Assembly (NCBI GenBank): GCA_027021085.1 | Contig: JALUVB010000044.1 | Location: 1-15,587, forward strand | Direction of reading: 5' to 3' | Source: a bacterium | GTDB taxonomy: Bacteria; CAIJMQ01; JAADFP01 | DNA length: 15,587 bases | The notes under the pieces: generated by a model | What the model was told of the DNA's origin: nothing | Seen by the model: only the letters and a program-made list of their open reading frames with translations | The model's database searches: none | Program-made: the position numbers and the translations under genes | Shown: piece by piece, positions 6,556 through 13,503 of the stretch | Layout of the letters: every line of letters begins with the position of its first letter | Position numbering within the stretch: position 1 is the first letter of the stretch

Positions 6556-7644
6556 TCAAACACAGGAAATAAGAGCTTGCATGAGCTTTTCGTTCTCCTG
6601 AGGAGTCCCTACGGTTACTCTTATCCAATCCGGCAATCCATAGCCGTCCATTGCTCTAACTATTACCCCTTTTCTCAAAAGCTCCTGGAAAACACTTCTT
6701 CCTTTCTTTCCCACATTCAACAGAATAAAATTAGCTTCGGAAGGGACAAATGCCCATCCCATCCTTTCAAATTCCCCGTACAGGTATTTTTTCCCTTCCT
6801 TTACCATTTCTCTGCTTTTTCTTATATGTTCTTCATCATCCAGGGCAAAGAAAGCAGCTGTCTGAGCCAGGGAATTGGTGTTGAAAGGTTGGCGTACCCG
6901 GTTTAAAGCACTTACCACTTCCCCACTTGCCATGCAATAACCTATTCTCAGGCCGGCTAACCCATAGATTTTTGAGAAAGTTCTCAAAACAATCACTGGT
7001 TCTCCCCTCTGGATTCTCTTCAGATTATCAGGATAATCTTCCCGTTCGATGTACTCATAGTAAGCCTCATCAAATACCACCAGGATACCAGGAGGCACCC
7101 GGCGCAGAAATTCTTCTACTTCTTTTTCTTCAACCATGGTCCCGGTGGGATTATTGGGGTTGGCAATAAAAATTAACTTCGTTTTATCAGTAATTTTTTC
7201 CAACATCGCTTCCAGGTCGAAGGTGAAATTTTTTAAAGGAACACATATGCACTCACCACCCATTGCTTCACAGGCTATCTTGTAGATTACAAATGCGGGG
7301 TCGCCGGTGATAATCTCCTCTCCCGGATTTAAAAAGGTCTCTACTATCATGCGTATTATTTCATCAGAGCCGTTTCCCAGGAGAATCTCGGATATATCCA
7401 GCCCGTATTTCCGGGCAAGCTTCCTCCTCAGGTAATACCCTCCTCCCTCCGGATACAGATGAATATTATTTAAAGCATCTTGTAAAGCCTGCACGGCAAG
7501 AGGCGAAGGCCCCAGGGCATTTTCGTTAGAAGCAAGCTTTATAACCTCTTTCAACCCCAATTCTCTCTTCACCTCCTCCAGTGGTTTCCCTGGTTCGTAG
7601 ATAAGAAGGTTCTTGACTTCTTTCCTGATTAGTTTTTCTATCAT
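6556..7644 (-). CDS. hisC: Histidinol-phosphate / aromatic aminotransferase (PLP fold type I)
   Basis: The 362-residue protein is a HisC-family aminotransferase. Landmarks are the N-terminal L-A-S-N-E-N-A-L-G-P motif at 37-46, Y-P-E-G at 64-67, A-N-P-N-N-P-T-G-T at 161-169, F-D-E-A-Y-Y-E-Y at 191-198 (Asp192 pairs with the PLP nitrogen), the Schiff-base lysine Lys225 in T-F-S-K-I-Y-G-L-A-G and Arg233 in L-R-I-G-Y. The family makes L-histidinol phosphate from imidazole acetol phosphate, but many members also transaminate phenylpyruvate or prephenate. Here the gene overlaps the end of pheA by four bases and has no histidine-pathway neighbour, so I infer that it finishes phenylalanine synthesis, perhaps in addition to its histidine role. 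A GGAGAG ribosome site precedes the ATG. Confidence 0.92.
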   Translation of the reverse strand: MIEKLIRKEVKNLLIYEPGKPLEEVKRELGLKEVIKLASNENALGPSPLAVQALQDALNNIHLYPEGGGYYLRRKLARKYGLDISEILLGNGSDEIIRMIVETFLNPGEEIITGDPAFVIYKIACEAMGGECICVPLKNFTFDLEAMLEKITDKTKLIFIANPNNPTGTMVEEKEVEEFLRRVPPGILVVFDEAYYEYIEREDYPDNLKRIQRGEPVIVLRTFSKIYGLAGLRIGYCMASGEVVSALNRVRQPFNTNSLAQTAAFFALDDEEHIRKSREMVKEGKKYLYGEFERMGWAFVPSEANFILLNVGKKGRSVFQELLRKGVIVRAMDGYGLPDWIRVTVGTPQENEKLMQALISCV

Positions 7645-8708
7645 TTTCTTTCTCTCCGGGGGTAAGAGCCCAATATTTTAAAGAAGGTAACCCGTGCTTT
7701 CAACTCTTCAAGGGCATCTTTAATTTTTTTATCCTCTCTATGTCCTTCTAAATCCACAAAAAAGTAATATTCCCATGCTTTTCTGCGGGAGGGACGCGAC
7801 TCTATCTTACTCATATTTATGCCGAATTTCCAGAACGCCTCTAAAGTGTGAAATAAAGCTCCCACCTCATCCTTTACCGCAAACATCAACGACGTTTTAT
7901 CTTTGCCTGTCCGGGGAGATTCCTCCCTGCTAATCACTAAAAAACGGGTAAAGTTAAATGCCTTGTCCTCAATACCCCTGGCTATTACAGGAACACCATA
8001 AATCTCACCTACCAGGTGACTGGCTATAGCTGCAGAGGTTGGGTCAGAGAGAGCCTTTTCCACCGCACCTGCCGTAGAATACACAGCTTTTATCTCAGCC
8101 GCAGGGAGATTTTCTTCCAGCCATCCGCGACATTGTGCCAGAGCCTGGGGATGAGAATACACCTGCTTGATTTCATTAAGAGAACCGAAAGAAAGAAGGC
8201 TATGCACAATCCTGAGAAAAACTTCATCACAGATAAGGAGCTCTGACTCCACAAACATATCCAGGGTATGAGTTTCTACTCCTTCCGTGGAATTCTCTAT
8301 GGGAACCACGCCAAATTCTGCCCTCTCTCCCTCTACTTCCCTGAATACAGCCTCTATGCTTCTCACTGCAATATACTCTGCCGCAGAGCCGAATCTTTGA
8401 ATAGCTGCCTGGTGAGTAAAAGTAGCCTGAGGGCCCAGATATGCTATGCTCAAAGGTTTCTGTAAACTCCTGCTTACGGATAAAATTTCCCTGTATATGC
8501 TTCTAATTTGTTTATCGTTTAGAGGCCCCTTGTTTTTCTCGATTATTTTGCTCACTACTTCCTCTTCTCTTTTAGGGTCAAAAATAGGGAGATTCTTCTC
8601 ATTTTTAATCTTTCCTATTTTTTTGGAGAGAGAAGCCCTTTTGTTCAAAAGAGCAAGAATATCTTCGTCCACCTTGTCTACTAACTTTCTCAAGTCTTCA
8701 AGTTTCAT
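7641..8708 (-). CDS. pheA: Bifunctional chorismate mutase / prephenate dehydratase (P-protein)
   Basis: The protein converts chorismate to prephenate and then to phenylpyruvate. With the ATG at 8708 it has 355 residues in three domains: an AroQ-type helical mutase (about 1-85, opening with the L-V-D-K-V-D-E-D-I-L helix), prephenate dehydratase (about 86-262, with Y-L-G-P-Q-A-T-F-T-H, P-I-E-N-S-T-E-G-V and the catalytic N-F-T-R-F at 252-256), and a C-terminal ACT domain (about 272-350) whose E-S-R-P motif at 303-306 is the phenylalanine-binding feedback site. Feedback inhibition by phenylalanine is therefore likely. An ATG five codons upstream is in frame, but 8708 has a strong GGAGG site a few bases before it and makes an exact ATGA overlap with scpB. 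hisC follows with another ATGA overlap. Confidence 0.96.
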   Translation of the reverse strand: MKLEDLRKLVDKVDEDILALLNKRASLSKKIGKIKNEKNLPIFDPKREEEVVSKIIEKNKGPLNDKQIRSIYREILSVSRSLQKPLSIAYLGPQATFTHQAAIQRFGSAAEYIAVRSIEAVFREVEGERAEFGVVPIENSTEGVETHTLDMFVESELLICDEVFLRIVHSLLSFGSLNEIKQVYSHPQALAQCRGWLEENLPAAEIKAVYSTAGAVEKALSDPTSAAIASHLVGEIYGVPVIARGIEDKAFNFTRFLVISREESPRTGKDKTSLMFAVKDEVGALFHTLEAFWKFGINMSKIESRPSRRKAWEYYFFVDLEGHREDKKIKDALEELKARVTFFKILGSYPRRERK

Positions 8709-9229
8709 TCTACCTCCATACATAATTCTTCCACCCGGGGAAGCTCTTCTAACGATTTCAAGCCAAAGTAGTGCAAAAATTCTTCTGTGGTACCATAGAG
8801 AAGCGGATGCCCCACTCCCTTTTTCTTCCCCACCACCCTGATAAGTTTCCTTTGCAGGAGATTATGAAGGATAGCCCTTACCTCAACCCCCCTGATTTCC
8901 TGTATCTCTCCGTGCGTGACAGGCTGACGGTAGGCTATAATGGCCAGAGTTTCCAGGGCAGGACGGGAAAGCCGCCTTTTTTTATTCTTTTTCAGTTTGC
9001 TTATAAAAGAGGCAAATTCCGGGCGTGTAAATATCTTATACCCGCCTGCCACTTCCCTGATAATCACCCCCCTGCCGTTTTCCTGGTAATCTTTCATAAG
9101 GTCTAACAGGGGTTTTTTAATCTCCTTGCAAGGGACTTCCAATATCTCTGCCATCTTCCTCAGGGTAAGAGGAGAAGAGGAAGAAAAGAGAAGCGCCTCT
9201 ACAACCCCTTTTAAATTTAGCTCATTCAT
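8705..9229 (-). CDS. scpB: Segregation and condensation protein B
   Basis: ScpB is the winged-helix dimer subunit of the Smc-ScpA-ScpB condensin that loads on and compacts the chromosome. The 174-residue length is typical. The first winged helix spans roughly 5-75 and the second about 88-150. The diagnostic family segment is L-S-R-P-A-L-E-T-L-A-I-I-A-Y-R-Q-P-V-T at 87-105, followed by E-I-Q-E-I-R-G-V. The gene starts eight bases inside scpA, has no strong ribosome site of its own and is probably translated by coupling. No smc gene is present in the window. Confidence 0.95.
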   Translation of the reverse strand: MNELNLKGVVEALLFSSSSPLTLRKMAEILEVPCKEIKKPLLDLMKDYQENGRGVIIREVAGGYKIFTRPEFASFISKLKKNKKRRLSRPALETLAIIAYRQPVTHGEIQEIRGVEVRAILHNLLQRKLIRVVGKKKGVGHPLLYGTTEEFLHYFGLKSLEELPRVEELCMEVE

Positions 9230-9950
9230 GTACTACACCCGGGAAAGCATCTAATTTTCTTACCAGTATCTCGCCAAAGGGCACTTTCTGGTAAACTTTC
9301 ACGGTTCTTCTTTTTACCAGCTCCAGAAGGGCAAGAAAAGTTACCACCATCTCCAACTTGCTCTCCGCCTTAAGAAAGAGGGAAAAGAACTTTACTTTCT
9401 TCTTATTTCCCAGGTATTGAAGAATTAATTCTATCTTATCTTCCACTGTATGGCTCTCTCCCACTACCTCCATTACTTCTTCCCGGGAAAGAGACTGCAG
9501 TATGCGGGAAAAAGCTTCCATCAATTCTACAATCCCTACCTCCAGTGTTTCCTCTTCCTCTTCTTCCCCTTCCCAGAAACCAGCGGCAAAATAATCCTTT
9601 TCTTCCTCCTCTCTGATTCTTAAAACTTCCGCAAGTTTGACAATCTTACCATATTCCTTTTCTCTCTCTTCCCACAAAGCGGAAGATTCCTCCTCTTCCA
9701 GCACGGGAAAAGAAAGGGGAAGCAAAAGAGAGGACTTCCAGAGCAAAAGAGAGGAAAAGGTGGAGATATCCCCTCCTTCCTTGCTAAGGTTTAACTGGGA
9801 AAGATTCAGCAGGTATTTCCGGTATTGTGAAATGTAAGGGAAAAGAGGTAATTGAAGTATATCTATATCCCCTTCTTTTGCTTTTTGCCAGAATTCTCCT
9901 ACACTCCCGGAAAAATTCCCGCAATTAATTTTAAACAAGCTAACCCTCAC
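9222..9950 (-). CDS. scpA: Segregation and condensation protein A (divergent kleisin)
   Basis: ScpA is the kleisin that bridges the Smc heads and binds ScpB. Similarity is modest but consistent along the protein: an N-terminal strand, F-x-G, then I-D-I-L-Q-L-P and Q-Y-R-K-Y-L (about 29-47); a hydrophobic K-S-S-L-L-L-P segment near 72-78; an E-Y-G-K-I-V-K-L-A helix; and a C-terminal winged helix ending in F-L-A-L-L-E-L-V-K-R-R, V-x-V-Y-Q and the F-G-E-I-L-V segment. Overlap with scpB strongly supports the call. The usual G-P-L-D-L-L-L motif is degraded, and the middle carries several runs of glutamate (near 85-88, 114-117 and 129-134). The frame opens with GTG at 9950, which lacks a ribosome site; a TTG four codons later is preceded by GAGGG and is a credible alternative start. 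Confidence 0.85.
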   Translation of the reverse strand: MRVSLFKINCGNFSGSVGEFWQKAKEGDIDILQLPLFPYISQYRKYLLNLSQLNLSKEGGDISTFSSLLLWKSSLLLPLSFPVLEEEESSALWEEREKEYGKIVKLAEVLRIREEEEKDYFAAGFWEGEEEEEETLEVGIVELMEAFSRILQSLSREEVMEVVGESHTVEDKIELILQYLGNKKKVKFFSLFLKAESKLEMVVTFLALLELVKRRTVKVYQKVPFGEILVRKLDAFPGVVHE

Positions 9951-9963
9951 AGAAACAGGGTAA

Positions 9964-9992
9964 ACTCTAAGCCCTATTTACCTGCTTGTTAA
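9964..9992 (-). promoter_or_regulatory. Possible sigma70-type promoter upstream of scpA
   Basis: On the minus strand a TTAACA hexamer (9987-9992) and a TAGAGT hexamer (9964-9969) are separated by exactly 17 bases. They match the -35 and -10 consensus at five and four of six positions. The element lies in the only sizeable gap of this operon, about 50 bases between the helix-turn-helix gene and scpA, and would start transcription a few bases before the scpA start region. It could give scpAB, pheA and hisC independent expression. The match is suggestive only. Confidence 0.35.
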
Positions 9993-9999
9993 TCTGTCA

Positions 10000-10536
10000 C
10001 TATCCGCCCAACTGGGAGATAGTATTCAACAAGGTAAGAAGAAAATTGGGCAGTGCATTACCCTTCCAGGTAAAATAAAGGCTTCCCAGCGAGAGAAGTA
10101 AAATGAGTAAAGAAACAATCAGGAGAATTCCATTCAATTTGCCTACGTGAGGAGCACCCGCCTTTCTCTTTGGAGGTTCTTTCAGGAAGCCGGGTTTTTC
10201 TGTGGGTGGCGGAGTCTGCTGCTTAACTTTCAATTTAGGCGTTTTCTTGGGAGGCTCGATAACCCTGGTTGACCCTGCATCATCCACTTGCGAAGTCGGC
10301 GGAGCTGATTCCACGGGAGGAGGCGTCCCCGCGGAAGGGGTAGTAATGGGGGGTGGAGGGCTCGCAGCAAGCGAAACTTTTATGTTCTCCACTTCCGTAG
10401 CCTTGAATTTCCTCTGCCCTTCCTGGTAAGAAGGAAGGATTTTACCTGACCTTATAAATTCTTCCAGCTGAGCCTTGTTAACTTTTAATTCCTTAAGAAC
10501 TTCTTCTTCTGTTAAGAAATTTTCTCCTACCATCAT
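10000..10536 (-). CDS. Membrane-anchored helix-turn-helix protein of unknown function
   Basis: I do not recognise a named family for the whole 178-residue protein. Residues 7-53 resemble a MerR/excisionase-type (HTH_17-like) DNA-binding domain: F-L-T-E-E-E-V-L-K-E-L, a turn, a second helix, then the wing-like G-Q-R-K-F-K-A-T-E-V. Residues 58-130 are a low-complexity proline/threonine/lysine linker. Residues 135-157 form one strongly hydrophobic membrane helix, followed by about 20 mostly hydrophobic residues. Basic residues before the helix (K-R-K, then K) predict an N-terminus-in topology, which would tether the DNA-binding domain to the inner face of the membrane. Its start overlaps the coiled-coil gene (ATGA), and scpA follows. 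Two ATG codons are adjacent; the second (10533) has the better distance from a perfect ribosome site. Confidence 0.8.
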   Translation of the reverse strand: MMVGENFLTEEEVLKELKVNKAQLEEFIRSGKILPSYQEGQRKFKATEVENIKVSLAASPPPPITTPSAGTPPPVESAPPTSQVDDAGSTRVIEPPKKTPKLKVKQQTPPPTEKPGFLKEPPKRKAGAPHVGKLNGILLIVSLLILLLSLGSLYFTWKGNALPNFLLTLLNTISQLGG

Positions 10537-11324
10537 TCACCTCCTTCCTTTTCTGAAACCCACCGGGTAATTTTCAATACATCGTCTTTGGAGAGAGATT
10601 CTCCCAGGTTTGCATAATCAGCCTTTGCCACCACGAGGGTTGAATATACTTCTCTGACGGTTATTTTGCCAATTACCTTATCATTGCGAAAAGCATAAAG
10701 AGTGGTACCCGGAGTAAGTGGCACGCTCCCGGTAAATTTCATTGCTACTATTCCCGGGGCCCTGAAATCCAGAACCGTGCCCGTGGATTTCTTTACTATT
10801 TCCGGGACAAGTTTTGTTTCTCCCCGTGTTTGCTCCGTCTCTCCTGTATATTGGGCAAGTTTTTTCTTCAAAATGCCAATCTGTTTTTCTGCTTTCTTGG
10901 CAGCATCTTCCCACTGAGATTTCTCCTGCTCCAGACGTGCCAATTGCTGATTAACATCCTGGACCTTTCCCTGCAGGGAATACACCTGCGATTGAAGCGA
11001 ACTTTTTACCCTGTTTAACTCCGCTATCTGGCTGTTCAGGTTTCTGACTTTTTCCCTCTCATTGTTGAGGTCCGAGACCAAACGGTCTCTTTCCTGACGG
11101 AGTGAGGCAAGGTCCCTTTCCAGCCTATTATTAGCCTGGGTGAGGGAATCTACCTGTGCAGTCAGTTTATCCCTCTCCTCTTCCAACGATTTCACTTGAA
11201 GAGTCAAATTTTTAACCTTCTCTCTCTTTGCAATAAGCTCGGTGATAATCTTTGAGGTAAAGTAGAGCACCCCAAGAGTGGAGAGGAAAATCAAAATAGT
11301 AATAACTTTTAACCCTTTACCCAT
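10533..11324 (-). CDS. Membrane-anchored coiled-coil protein with C-terminal beta domain, function unknown
   Basis: No named family is evident for this 263-residue protein. Residues 7-22 form a single hydrophobic helix close to the N terminus. Residues about 33-157 are a long coiled coil with regular leucine/valine heptads and many Glu, Lys, Arg and Gln residues. Residues about 172-254 form a compact domain with the pattern G-T-V-L-D-F ... G-I-V-A-M ... P-G-T-T-L-Y-A-F-R ... I-G-K-I-T-V ... S-K-D-D-V-L-K-I. It looks like a small beta barrel reminiscent of domains at the ends of MreC- or FlgT-like envelope proteins; that comparison is from memory. Charge flanking the helix does not settle topology, but an extracytoplasmic coil is plausible. 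It overlaps both the thymidylate synthase gene (8 bases) and the HTH gene (4 bases). Confidence 0.82.
   Translation of the reverse strand: MGKGLKVITILIFLSTLGVLYFTSKIITELIAKREKVKNLTLQVKSLEEERDKLTAQVDSLTQANNRLERDLASLRQERDRLVSDLNNEREKVRNLNSQIAELNRVKSSLQSQVYSLQGKVQDVNQQLARLEQEKSQWEDAAKKAEKQIGILKKKLAQYTGETEQTRGETKLVPEIVKKSTGTVLDFRAPGIVAMKFTGSVPLTPGTTLYAFRNDKVIGKITVREVYSTLVVAKADYANLGESLSKDDVLKITRWVSEKEGGE
10537..10546 (-). promoter_or_regulatory. Ten-base consensus Shine-Dalgarno of the HTH membrane gene
   Basis: The minus strand reads AAGGAGGTGA, complementary to the expected 16S rRNA 3' end over ten bases. It touches the first of two adjacent ATG codons and leaves about six bases between GGAGG and the second, so initiation at the second ATG (10533) is more natural. 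It is among the strongest ribosome sites in the window and predicts efficient translation of the gene even though it overlaps its upstream neighbour. Confidence 0.7.
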
Positions 11325-12135
11325 TTCTCTCCTCCTTATTTAATCTTTCCCTTGTTTCCTCAAAAATTGGTTCTGCAAAGGAAGTTTCCCAGGTTCTCTC
11401 TGCGAAACTCCTCCTTTCCACACTCTTAAGGAAACCTTCAAACTCTTCAAAATAAGACCCATAAATGTGAAAACTGTCACATATATCCACGTATCTTCCC
11501 ACTTCTATAGTTTCTCCCGTCCTGCGGGAAAGTTCCTCCGCCACTTTTTTCTGCAAAATAGTAAGAGCAAATATATTCATAAAAGCTGCCTTATACCCGT
11601 CCCTGGACCTCCAGTGGGTGTTCAGCATGAGCTTTTTCTTCTTATCTTCTTCTTCATAAATCCTGAACCAGCATCTCTGGAGACAGGGAGGGTCATCGCT
11701 CTCCGGGTCAAGGGCAGGGTTCCAGGTAATAGCCTGCGCTCGACGCGTATAAGGAACAGAAATAAGTTTTTCCATTGCCTTTTCCATCTGGTTGATTATT
11801 TCGTCCCCGGCAGGATAGGCAAATAACCTCTGGTGGTATGTATAACTCCACTTCCCTTCCTCAGGAGCAATCCAACTATCATGAATCCCCTCCACCACTT
11901 CCTGCGTATATACCTCCAGGTCTTCCAGCCCACCCGGGAAGGCACGATGAATGCGGGGCTCTGCAAAGGGTTCGTGTATTACCATAACCACGGTTGCATC
12001 GCGGGAAGGAGGATCCTGTTCTCTATCATATTCGGTGCGAAAAGCTACCCCATTCCACCAGGTTTCCAGCAATGCCTTCTCCCAGACTTCAGGCAGGGTT
12101 TTCCCTTCCGCTAAAATTACCGGTATCTTTCCCAT
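11317..12135 (-). CDS. thyA: Thymidylate synthase family protein, methanogen-type
   Basis: The 272-residue protein has the thymidylate synthase active-site pattern in order: T-R-R-A-Q at 130-134 (dimer arginines that hold the nucleotide phosphate), the nucleophile Cys151 in D-P-P-C-L-Q, R-S-R-D at 176-179, Asn187 in A-F-M-N and D-S-F-H-I-Y-G at 220-226. Asn187 is at the position that in this family favours uracil (dUMP) over cytosine. The N-terminal part and the W-R-S-R-D spacing resemble the archaeal/methanogen-type subfamily rather than E. coli ThyA, as recalled from family patterns. It would make dTMP from dUMP with a methylene-pterin donor. No dihydrofolate reductase gene is near. The ATG overlaps the preceding stop (TAATG). 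A pyrimidine hydroxymethylase of the same fold is the main alternative. Confidence 0.82.
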   Translation of the reverse strand: MGKIPVILAEGKTLPEVWEKALLETWWNGVAFRTEYDREQDPPSRDATVVMVIHEPFAEPRIHRAFPGGLEDLEVYTQEVVEGIHDSWIAPEEGKWSYTYHQRLFAYPAGDEIINQMEKAMEKLISVPYTRRAQAITWNPALDPESDDPPCLQRCWFRIYEEEDKKKKLMLNTHWRSRDGYKAAFMNIFALTILQKKVAEELSRRTGETIEVGRYVDICDSFHIYGSYFEEFEGFLKSVERRSFAERTWETSFAEPIFEETRERLNKEERNG

Positions 12136-12611
12136 TACATCTTGTACTTTCCCAACTCTTCCAGGTCAAGCGACTCCAGAAGGGTCTTAATATCCTCACT
12201 TCTCGATGGTTCTACTTCTTCTTTCTGCAACTTAGTTATAACCTCTTCATTAATATATATTGGTGACTGGGTTCTCAGGGCTAAGGCAATGGCATCACTC
12301 GGACGAGAATCTATCTCTATCGTCTTCCTTCCCAACCTGATTAGAATCTTAGCATAAAAAACATTATCTTTTAAATCATTTATGACTATACGGGAAACTT
12401 TACCATTGAAACTTTCTATAATAGTTCTTAACAGGTCATGTGTAAGGGGCCGCGGGGTTTGAATCCCTTCCAGTTTTACAGCAATTGCACTTGCCTCAAA
12501 AATACCTATCCATATGGGAAGCGTTTTCTCGTTTTTCTGGTCCTTGAGGATAATAATGGGAACGTTGGTAACCGGGTCCAGAGTCACACCCACCACCCGC
12601 ATTTTAATCAT
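12135..12611 (-). CDS. Bifunctional nuclease family (DUF151/BFN) protein
   Basis: The 158-residue protein matches the DUF151 domain (about 1-130), named for plant and bacterial proteins reported to have both RNase and DNase activity. Characteristic segments are I-I-I-L-K-D near 19-24, L-P-I-W-I-G near 31-36, E-A-S-A-I-A at 39-44, R-P-L-T-H-D-L around 54-60 and the R-P-S-D-A-I-A-L-A-L-R stretch that is the most conserved part of the domain. The C-terminal 25 residues are charged and less conserved. The ATG at 12611 has GGAGG seven bases upstream and lies inside the end of yacG. Co-transcription with an HNH endonuclease and thymidylate synthase gives a loose DNA-metabolism theme, but its cellular job is not established from sequence. 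Confidence 0.9.
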   Translation of the reverse strand: MIKMRVVGVTLDPVTNVPIIILKDQKNEKTLPIWIGIFEASAIAVKLEGIQTPRPLTHDLLRTIIESFNGKVSRIVINDLKDNVFYAKILIRLGRKTIEIDSRPSDAIALALRTQSPIYINEEVITKLQKEEVEPSRSEDIKTLLESLDLEELGKYKM

Positions 12612-12825
12612 TCGCTTCCCTCCTGCTAAAATATTCTTCTATACGGTATCTCTCTTCCAGCCAGTCCCCTAAATCGGCCAATTTACAGCGTGCAGAACAA
12701 AACGGGAAATAGGGTGGCAAAGGACCTCCTTTCTTCCAGGCAATTTCTTTTCTGCAGTAAGAACATTTTACCCTTTTGTAAATTTTATCGCTACCCTGAT
12801 TCACTTTCATTTTAGTTCCAGGCAT
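12604..12825 (-). CDS. yacG: YacG-type zinc-binding protein (DNA gyrase inhibitor family)
   Basis: This 73-residue protein holds one zinc site made by Cys21 and Cys24 (C-S-Y-C) with Cys43 and Cys47 (C-S-A-R-C), followed by the family signature C-K-L-A-D-L-G-D-W and E-R-Y-R-I. E. coli YacG binds the GyrB subunit and inhibits gyrase; whether that holds here is unknown. The start at 12825 has GGGGA upstream and overlaps the HNH gene by 14 bases. An internal ATG at codon 6 has only a weak GGAA site. The N-terminal 20 residues before the first cysteine are a little longer than in E. coli YacG. Confidence 0.9.
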   Translation of the reverse strand: MPGTKMKVNQGSDKIYKRVKCSYCRKEIAWKKGGPLPPYFPFCSARCKLADLGDWLEERYRIEEYFSRREAND

Positions 12826-13435
12826 CTTCTTCCCCTACTTTTACTTTCCATTGCGAAACATCAATAAAATGCTTCCAGGAAGGATGAGCAAATTCTACTA
12901 CTTCATCCTGATGAATAGATAAACGAAGGGGAGCACGAGGTTTTTTGAGAAGCTTCATGCCCGCTTCTTTCAAGGTCTTTCCTCCCTTCTTCAGATTGCA
13001 CCATAGGCAGGAACACACCACATTTTCCCAGGTGGTTTTACCCCCTCTGTAGCGAGGAATAACATGGTCTATATTCAAAAATTCAGGAGAAAACTTTTTT
13101 CCACAGTACTGGCATGTATAATTGTCCCTCTTGTATACATTCTTACGCGTGAGCCTTACCGTCAACGAGGGATAACCGGTATAGTGAGAAAGCAGGATAA
13201 CCCGTGGGATTCTCAAAATCCAGCGCACTGTAGCAACCGTATCTTCGCCATCAAGGTTACGCAGGGAGTAATCCACCCATTCCTCAAAGCCAAGAGTCTG
13301 AAAACCTTCTCCATCATCTACTACTGCCTTGGCTGCTCCTACAAACAAGAGGCAAAAAGCTCTCCGCGCCGTGGAAATATTCACTACCTGCCAGTAACGA
13401 TTTAACACTAAGACCCTGCTTGTCAACTTGCCCAT
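12812..13435 (-). CDS. HNH endonuclease family protein
   Basis: The 207-residue protein has a conserved N-terminal region, R-V-L-V-L-N-R-Y-W-Q-V-V-N at 7-19 followed by A-R-R-A-F, and a C-terminal HNH/treble-clef nuclease domain: C-Q-Y-C-G at 108-112, the metal-binding I-D-H at 122-124, a later asparagine in T-W-E-N-V and C-L-W-C-N at 143-147. This is a widespread stand-alone chromosomal type, not a homing or restriction enzyme, and its role is unclear. The frame is open to an ATG at 13489, but I place the start at 13435. The family begins there, and a good promoter lies between the two ATGs. Neither ATG has a ribosome site; translation from 13435 is probably leaderless. It is the first gene of the middle operon. 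Confidence 0.88.
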   Translation of the reverse strand: MGKLTSRVLVLNRYWQVVNISTARRAFCLLFVGAAKAVVDDGEGFQTLGFEEWVDYSLRNLDGEDTVATVRWILRIPRVILLSHYTGYPSLTVRLTRKNVYKRDNYTCQYCGKKFSPEFLNIDHVIPRYRGGKTTWENVVCSCLWCNLKKGGKTLKEAGMKLLKKPRAPLRLSIHQDEVVEFAHPSWKHFIDVSQWKVKVGEEDAWN

Positions 13436-13445
13436 GTTAATAGAG

Positions 13446-13474
13446 ATTTTACCAAGAAACCTGAGTATTATCAA
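13446..13474 (-). promoter_or_regulatory. Sigma70-type promoter of the HNH-yacG-thyA-scp operon
   Basis: On the minus strand TTGATA (13469-13474) and TAAAAT (13446-13451) are separated by exactly 17 bases, each matching consensus at five of six positions. Only ten bases separate the -10 box from the ATG at 13435, so the predicted start of transcription is about three bases from the start codon. This supports the shorter HNH start and a leaderless or near-leaderless mRNA. Confidence 0.6.
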
Positions 13475-13497
13475 CTTACCGATTTCCATGCTAAAAT
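13468..13497 (+). promoter_or_regulatory. Sigma70-type promoter of rnpA, back to back with the HNH promoter
   Basis: On the plus strand TTATCA (13468-13473, four of six) and TAAAAT (13492-13497, five of six) are 18 bases apart. The -10 box ends six bases before the rnpA ATG at 13504, so the predicted first transcribed base is about the A of the ATG itself. Its -35 hexamer overlaps that of the divergent promoter almost completely. The -35 match is the weaker part of this call. Confidence 0.45.
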
Positions 13498-13503
13498 CTT
13501 TTA

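Noticed and set aside
13436-13489. N-terminal extension of the HNH protein from the ATG at 13489
   Set aside because: It lies upstream of the best promoter, has no ribosome site, and family members begin near the inner ATG.
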